In this document: positions 60,306 to 64,000 of the stretch, piece by piece
Position numbering within the stretch: the first letter of the stretch is position 1
Layout of the letters: every line of letters starts with the position of its first letter
DNA from: Ferrovibrio sp041906005
Lineage (GTDB): Bacteria > Pseudomonadota > Alphaproteobacteria > Ferrovibrionales > Ferrovibrionaceae
Assembly (NCBI RefSeq): GCF_041906005.1
Contig: NZ_JAYRJY010000003.1
Coordinates: 1 to 64,000 of the forward strand
DNA: 64,000 bases
Direction: 5' to 3'
Position numbers and translations under genes: made by a program
The notes under the pieces: model-generated
Told to the model about the DNA's origin: nothing
The model's input: the letters and a program-made list of their open reading frames with translations, nothing else
The model's database searches: none

Positions 60306-61402
60306 GGCTGCACCGTCGCGACATCGCATTTCAATACTTCGTCACCGCCTTTGCTCGACAGCCATAGGGCGCCACCCATTTCAACCGCGCTGGTGATTCC
60401 GTGCCGTCGGCCCGCGGCGCGGCTATGGAGGCTGCGGAGCGCTTCAAATTGCCTATCGAGTTCGACGACCAGTCCGTAGGAGCGCGTCGGCGCCCATGGC
60501 TTGAGGATGCCCATCTGCTTAAGCGCGCCGCCCTGCATCGGTTCCTGGAAAGAGATGCCACTGCGCAAGGCCGGGGCGATCCACAGCTCCGACGGCACTT
60601 CCGCCATCATGGCATTGCGATATTTTCGTTCCCGCAGAACGAATTCGATCAGCTGGCTGCGCGGCGCAAAGACGGTAAGCCAGGCACCGCCACGACTGGA
60701 GGAAGAGATACGGGAGGGATAGCCCGGAAGATCGTCAAGCACGACCTCGGAGCGGCCGTTGGCGATATCGATGCGGAGGAGGCGCTTCCCCCAGCTTTCG
60801 CTGATCACAACATGTCGTCCGCCGGACTCGATAAAGATCCCATTTGGATAGGCCAGATTGCCGGCAACCTTCTTGGCATGGCCGGTCGCAAGATCAAAGC
60901 GCCAGAGCGAGCCAGACCGCCCGCCCATCAGCAGGTCACGCTGCCACGCGGCGATCGGATTTTCGGCAGAGCCGATACAGACCAGCAGGGTCAAGGGATC
61001 GAGGAACGCCAGGGCTGTGACAGAGGCCCGTGGCTGTTCGCCGGCCTTGCCGAGCACGCGCCCCACCGCGCCGCCGAAGAACCGGATCTCACCGCTGGCG
61101 GTCGCTACCGCCAAATGTTCGGCGCCGCCCGTGGCCATAGCCGTGACCGGTCCATCGAAACGTTGCAGGACCTCGGTTCGACCGGCGGCCGGATCGATCT
61201 TGAGCAATTCGGCGCCGCTGGAGCAGACAAGTGCGCCATCGTGGAACAACAGATTGTCCGGCTCGGTCAACATGGCGACGGATTGCGCTTCGTCGAGCAG
61301 ATTGTTCGGTTTCAGCGCGCCGTCCATCGGCGGCACGGTCACCGAGGCATCGCCGCGCCCGAGGAAGCGATCAAGACAAGCGTTGAGAGCTTGGACGATC
61401 AT
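60302..61402 (-). CDS. SMP-30/strictosidine-synthase-like beta-propeller protein
   Basis: A 366-residue six-bladed-propeller protein of the SMP-30/gluconolactonase/strictosidine-synthase group (AYPNGIFIESGGRHVVISES, DDLPGYPSRISSSSRGG). It is paralogous to the C-terminal domain of the permease fusion encoded just upstream, with the same LPGYP motif. No signal peptide. Overlaps both neighbours by ATGA. A lactonase acting on the imported sugar derivative would fit; the activity is unproven. Confidence 0.77.
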   Translation of the reverse strand: MIVQALNACLDRFLGRGDASVTVPPMDGALKPNNLLDEAQSVAMLTEPDNLLFHDGALVCSSGAELLKIDPAAGRTEVLQRFDGPVTAMATGGAEHLAVATASGEIRFFGGAVGRVLGKAGEQPRASVTALAFLDPLTLLVCIGSAENPIAAWQRDLLMGGRSGSLWRFDLATGHAKKVAGNLAYPNGIFIESGGRHVVISESWGKRLLRIDIANGRSEVVLDDLPGYPSRISSSSRGGAWLTVFAPRSQLIEFVLRERKYRNAMMAEVPSELWIAPALRSGISFQEPMQGGALKQMGILKPWAPTRSYGLVVELDRQFEALRSLHSRAAGRRHGITSAVEMGGALWLSSKGGDEVLKCDVATVQP

Positions 61403-63519
61403 GGCTGCCCCCAATAGGTCTGCGGGCCGGTCCAGTTCGGATCGGCATCGGGCAGGCGATAGCGACCAATGCGATTGTTGGCGATACCACCCAGATAGAG
61501 CCAGCCGCGATGCTCGCGCATTGAGGTGATCATCGGATGATTGGCGCCGCCAATATCCCAGAGCGATTCAAGCACCTCGCCCTTGTCGTTGAAACGGACA
61601 ACACAGCCGGTATTGAGGTTGGGATAGAGCCATTCATCCGGCGCGATTCGGCGTGCCATGCGACGGCGGAAATCCGGCATGCGCAGGGCAACGTCCAGGG
61701 CCGGCGAGCGCATGCCGAGCAAGGCCAGCCAGTAGGTCCCGTCGGAGCCACGGTTGATGTTGTCCGGATAGCCCGGCAGATTGTCGAGCACTACTTCGAC
61801 CTTGCCCGCTTTCGGCCCGTCAAACCAGTAGCGGCTGACGCGGCAGGCCCAGCTCTCCGCAAACAGGATCGACTGCTTATCGTAGGACAGGCAAATGCCG
61901 TTGGGGAAGATCAGGCCACGGAGGACCGTCTTCGTCTGGCCGTTGCGCGGGTCATAGCAGATGATGCGACCATTGCCGCGGCTTTCCAGGGCATCGACCG
62001 GCCAGCTATGCATTTCATAGCGGATAGTCGCTTCACTGAAGAAGATGCGGCCGTCCGGCGCGATGTCGAGATCGTCAGCGAGCCGCAGCCGTGAATCGTC
62101 GATGATGGAAAGGAGCGAGCGGTTCGTCTCGTCCGTGACCTTGCTGACCGTCCGGTCACGCGCCACCTTGTAGAGACCCATTCCGCCCACACAAACGAGC
62201 AGATTCTGATCGCGATCGATCGACATGCCGAGTGGCTGGCCGCCGATATGCGCATAGATTTCATGCTTCTCATAGGTCGGCGCAAAGAAGCGGACTATGT
62301 CACCATGCCGGGTGCCGCAATAGAGATTGTCATCGGCGTCGAGGATCACATCCTCCGGCGCCTCGACCTGGCCCAAGCCGATGATTTCGACCTGACGCAG
62401 CCGGTCATTGACTGCAAAGGGCGATCCCGACCCGGGCACGGTGGAGGCCGGCTTGGGCAATTCGATATAGGCCGGCGAGACATAGACCTTGGACAGGATC
62501 TTGTCGCGATTCTTCAGCCACCTCACATCAACAAAGACGGCGAAGATCAGCGTCAGCCCCAGGACCATCGGGCCTGAGCCGCTGTTGAGGCCGAGCCTGA
62601 TCACGCCATTGGTCATCAGCAGGACCGTAACGGCGCCGATCATCGCCTTGGCAATCGACCCACGACCGCCGCCCAGGCTGTTACCGCCCAGAACCACGGC
62701 CGTGAGTGCCGCGATTTCAAGACCCATGCCGGTATCTGTGCCCGCGCCGCCCAGGCGTGCTGCATAGAGGAGGCCACCGAGGCCGCACAGCATGCCGGAT
62801 ATCACATAAGTGGCGCAGACGGTGCGACGCACCGAGATACCGATATTGTGCGCCGAGCGCCGCGACCCGCCGATGGCCATGGCGCGCCAGCCGGGCCGGC
62901 TGCGCGTGAGCAGGATATGGCCGATGAGGGTCAGGACGACGAGGACGATGAAGCTGAATGGGAAGCCAAGGATGCTGCCCATCCCCATGTAATCCCAGGT
63001 ATCGGACTGGACGAAGGCCACGGACATGTCCTGGGCATAGCGCAGCAGCAGCATGTCGACGATGGCGCGGACGATGATGAGCGTCACCAGAGTCGTCAGA
63101 AACGCACGCAGGCGCAGATAGCCGACCAGGATGCCGTTGACCAGCCCGACCGTGCCGCAGATGAGGATGACGACGGGGATGACAAATCCGATCGGCCAGC
63201 CAGCCAGATTGAGCAAGGCCAGAGCCACGAAATTTCCCAGCGCGAAATTCGAACCGACGCTGAGGTCGATACCGCCGCCGATCAGGACCGTCATCATGGC
63301 GAGGCAGACCAGGGCGAATTCGCCGAGCTGGCGCGCATTGATCGCGAGATTGCCGGCCGTGAAGAAATTGGGAATGAGACTGCCGAAGACGGCGATCACC
63401 AGCAGGAGAACCATGAATGGAATCGCGTTATCGATCCATTTCTTCGACAGAATTTCACCGATGATATGGTCCGGGATCAGGCGATAGCGCCATTTCACCA
63501 GACTGCTGGAAGCGGCCAA
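61399..63519 (-). CDS. Ribose-type ABC permease fused to an SMP-30/strictosidine-synthase-like domain
   Basis: A 706-residue fusion. Residues about 30-345 are an RbsC-type permease (LIGGGIDLSVGSNFALGNFV, AVVLGGNSLGGGRGSIAKA). After a charged segment (WLKNRDKILSKVYV) and a Pro/Ser linker, residues about 380-706 form a six-bladed propeller (EAPEDVILDADDNLYCGTRH, FPNGICLSYDKQSILFAESW, DNLPGYPDNINRGSDG). Start is a TTG with AAGGGA upstream. A single reading frame, no sign of a frameshift join. The propeller is probably delivered next to the transporter to process or gate its ligand (inference). Confidence 0.82.
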   Translation of the reverse strand: MAASSSLVKWRYRLIPDHIIGEILSKKWIDNAIPFMVLLLVIAVFGSLIPNFFTAGNLAINARQLGEFALVCLAMMTVLIGGGIDLSVGSNFALGNFVALALLNLAGWPIGFVIPVVILICGTVGLVNGILVGYLRLRAFLTTLVTLIIVRAIVDMLLLRYAQDMSVAFVQSDTWDYMGMGSILGFPFSFIVLVVLTLIGHILLTRSRPGWRAMAIGGSRRSAHNIGISVRRTVCATYVISGMLCGLGGLLYAARLGGAGTDTGMGLEIAALTAVVLGGNSLGGGRGSIAKAMIGAVTVLLMTNGVIRLGLNSGSGPMVLGLTLIFAVFVDVRWLKNRDKILSKVYVSPAYIELPKPASTVPGSGSPFAVNDRLRQVEIIGLGQVEAPEDVILDADDNLYCGTRHGDIVRFFAPTYEKHEIYAHIGGQPLGMSIDRDQNLLVCVGGMGLYKVARDRTVSKVTDETNRSLLSIIDDSRLRLADDLDIAPDGRIFFSEATIRYEMHSWPVDALESRGNGRIICYDPRNGQTKTVLRGLIFPNGICLSYDKQSILFAESWACRVSRYWFDGPKAGKVEVVLDNLPGYPDNINRGSDGTYWLALLGMRSPALDVALRMPDFRRRMARRIAPDEWLYPNLNTGCVVRFNDKGEVLESLWDIGGANHPMITSMREHRGWLYLGGIANNRIGRYRLPDADPNWTGPQTYWGQP

Positions 63520-63570
63520 AGCGGACTTTCCCTTATTCTTCTAACGGTACCAAGGCGGGATAGAAAAGAG

Positions 63571-63595
63571 GGGCGGCCGCCAGAGACGGCCGCCC
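63571..63595 (-). terminator. Intra-operon hairpin after the sugar-binding-protein gene
   Basis: GGGCGGCCG (63571-63579) and CGGCCGCCC (63587-63595), 9-bp stem and 7-base loop, 9 bases after the binding-protein stop and before the permease fusion. Same placement as the hairpins at 14843 and 33471. Confidence 0.65.
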
Positions 63596-63604
63596 GCAGG
63601 ACAG

Positions 63605-64000
63605 TTAGCGCAGGAGCTTGGCATACTGTTCGGGATCCCAGCAGGTGCCGGGCTTCACGTCATCCTTGGTCATCAGACGCGTCGGCGAATAGATCTGGGC
63701 CTTGAAGGCGCCCGGCTCCTGCTTGGCCTGCAGCAGGGTGCTGATCGCCGTGAAGATGTCGCGACCCATGCCTTCGGCATTGTAGTTGATCGCCGCGGAA
63801 TAGGTGCCATCCGCCAGGCCGTCGCACATGCTCTGCGCACCGCCGCCCGAGGTCAGGAAATAGACCTGGCCTTGCTTGCCGGCCTGCTTGATCGCGGCGC
63901 CCGTGCCGATGCCCTGTCCGTCCCAGACGTCGATGACGCCGCAGAGATCCGGATGCTGCTGCAGTACGGTTTCGGTGATGGCGCGCGCCTTGCTGGCATC
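63605..64000 (-). CDS. Sugar ABC importer periplasmic binding protein (partial, C-terminus)
   Basis: The last 131 codons of a binding protein of the PBP1 sugar group, open to the window edge at 64000. Visible are CGVIDVWDGQGIGTGAAIKQ, VYFLTSGGGAQSMCDGLADG and AAINYNAEGMGRDIF, the C-terminal lobe pattern of ribose/xylose-type binding proteins. First-encoded component of the importer whose permease and ATPase follow. Confidence 0.8.
   Translation of the reverse strand, partial: DASKARAITETVLQQHPDLCGVIDVWDGQGIGTGAAIKQAGKQGQVYFLTSGGGAQSMCDGLADGTYSAAINYNAEGMGRDIFTAISTLLQAKQEPGAFKAQIYSPTRLMTKDDVKPGTCWDPEQYAKLLR

Noticed and set aside
1..64000. CRISPR arrays, insertion sequences, prophage, tRNA or attachment sites
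   Set aside because: No regularly spaced repeats, transposase or integrase frames, or tRNA-like cloverleaf were seen.

Overview
The window (about 62-65% GC by eye, genes tightly packed, many ATGA and TAATG stop/start overlaps, no tRNA, rRNA, IS element or CRISPR seen) looks like the chromosome of an alphaproteobacterium, probably a soil or plant-associated Rhodospirillales or Rhizobiales. The reasons are the density of ABC importers, the GlpS/GlpT-type ATPase pair typical of rhizobia, the AcoR, DeoR, AraC and GntR regulators placed beside catabolic operons, and ACR3/ArsC arsenic resistance. It is almost wholly a catabolic and transport region. No gene-free gap exceeds 300 bases.

Layout. 1-5000 (minus): a branched-chain-amino-acid-type (Liv/HAAT) ABC importer with an amidohydrolase. 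5100-7570: an alpha/beta hydrolase and a fumarylacetoacetate-hydrolase-family enzyme, divergent from a GntR regulator. 7570-26060: the most interesting part. An AraC regulator diverges from a coenzyme-B12 diol-dehydratase-like enzyme (large and medium subunits fused, plus small subunit) followed by an unknown small protein, an isochorismatase-family hydrolase and a class-I amidotransferase. Next come a polyamine-type ABC importer with an SDR dehydrogenase, a second AraC paralogue, and a bacterial microcompartment (BMC) operon: amino-alcohol kinase, class-III PLP phospholyase, CoA-acylating aldehyde dehydrogenase with a C-terminal encapsulation peptide, two BMC-T, one BMC-P, one BMC-H and a small protein with an N-terminal encapsulation peptide. 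This enzyme set matches the RMM/aminoacetone-utilisation microcompartment known from Mycobacterium smegmatis. The dehydratase, transporter and BMC operons each carry the same promoter layout (two GTCAA repeats exactly 21 bp apart, abutting the -35, then a -10), so they look like one AraC regulon.

26160-36170: OtnI-like isomerase (+), then a long minus-strand set: SDR, DenD, DMSP-lyase-like cupin, a GlpVPQST-type ABC importer and a zinc alcohol dehydrogenase, apparently driven by a sigma-54 promoter and an adjacent divergent AcoR-like activator. 38290-46590: a polyol/sugar operon (SDR, ABC importer, BtpA, FGGY kinase) with a divergent DeoR regulator and repeated operators. 46600-51660: two divergent arsenic operons (arsR-arsO-MFS and arsR-arsC-acr3). 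51680-57060: a CoA-ester pathway (CaiB transferase, MmgE/PrpD, acyl-CoA dehydrogenase, mesaconyl/itaconyl-CoA hydratase, CitE-type lyase) resembling itaconate or mesaconate breakdown. 57325-64000: an aldehyde dehydrogenase (+) and a ribose-type ABC importer whose permease is fused to an SMP-30/strictosidine-synthase-like domain.

How the central genes may work together (inference): the polyamine-type importer brings in an amino alcohol or aminoketone, the SDR interconverts ketone and alcohol, the kinase phosphorylates the hydroxyl, and the PLP enzyme eliminates phosphate and ammonia to give an aldehyde. The BMC shell confines that aldehyde while the acylating dehydrogenase makes the acyl-CoA. 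The co-regulated B12 dehydratase would be a second route to an aldehyde, and its substrate pocket differs from true propanediol dehydratase at the two positions that contact C3.
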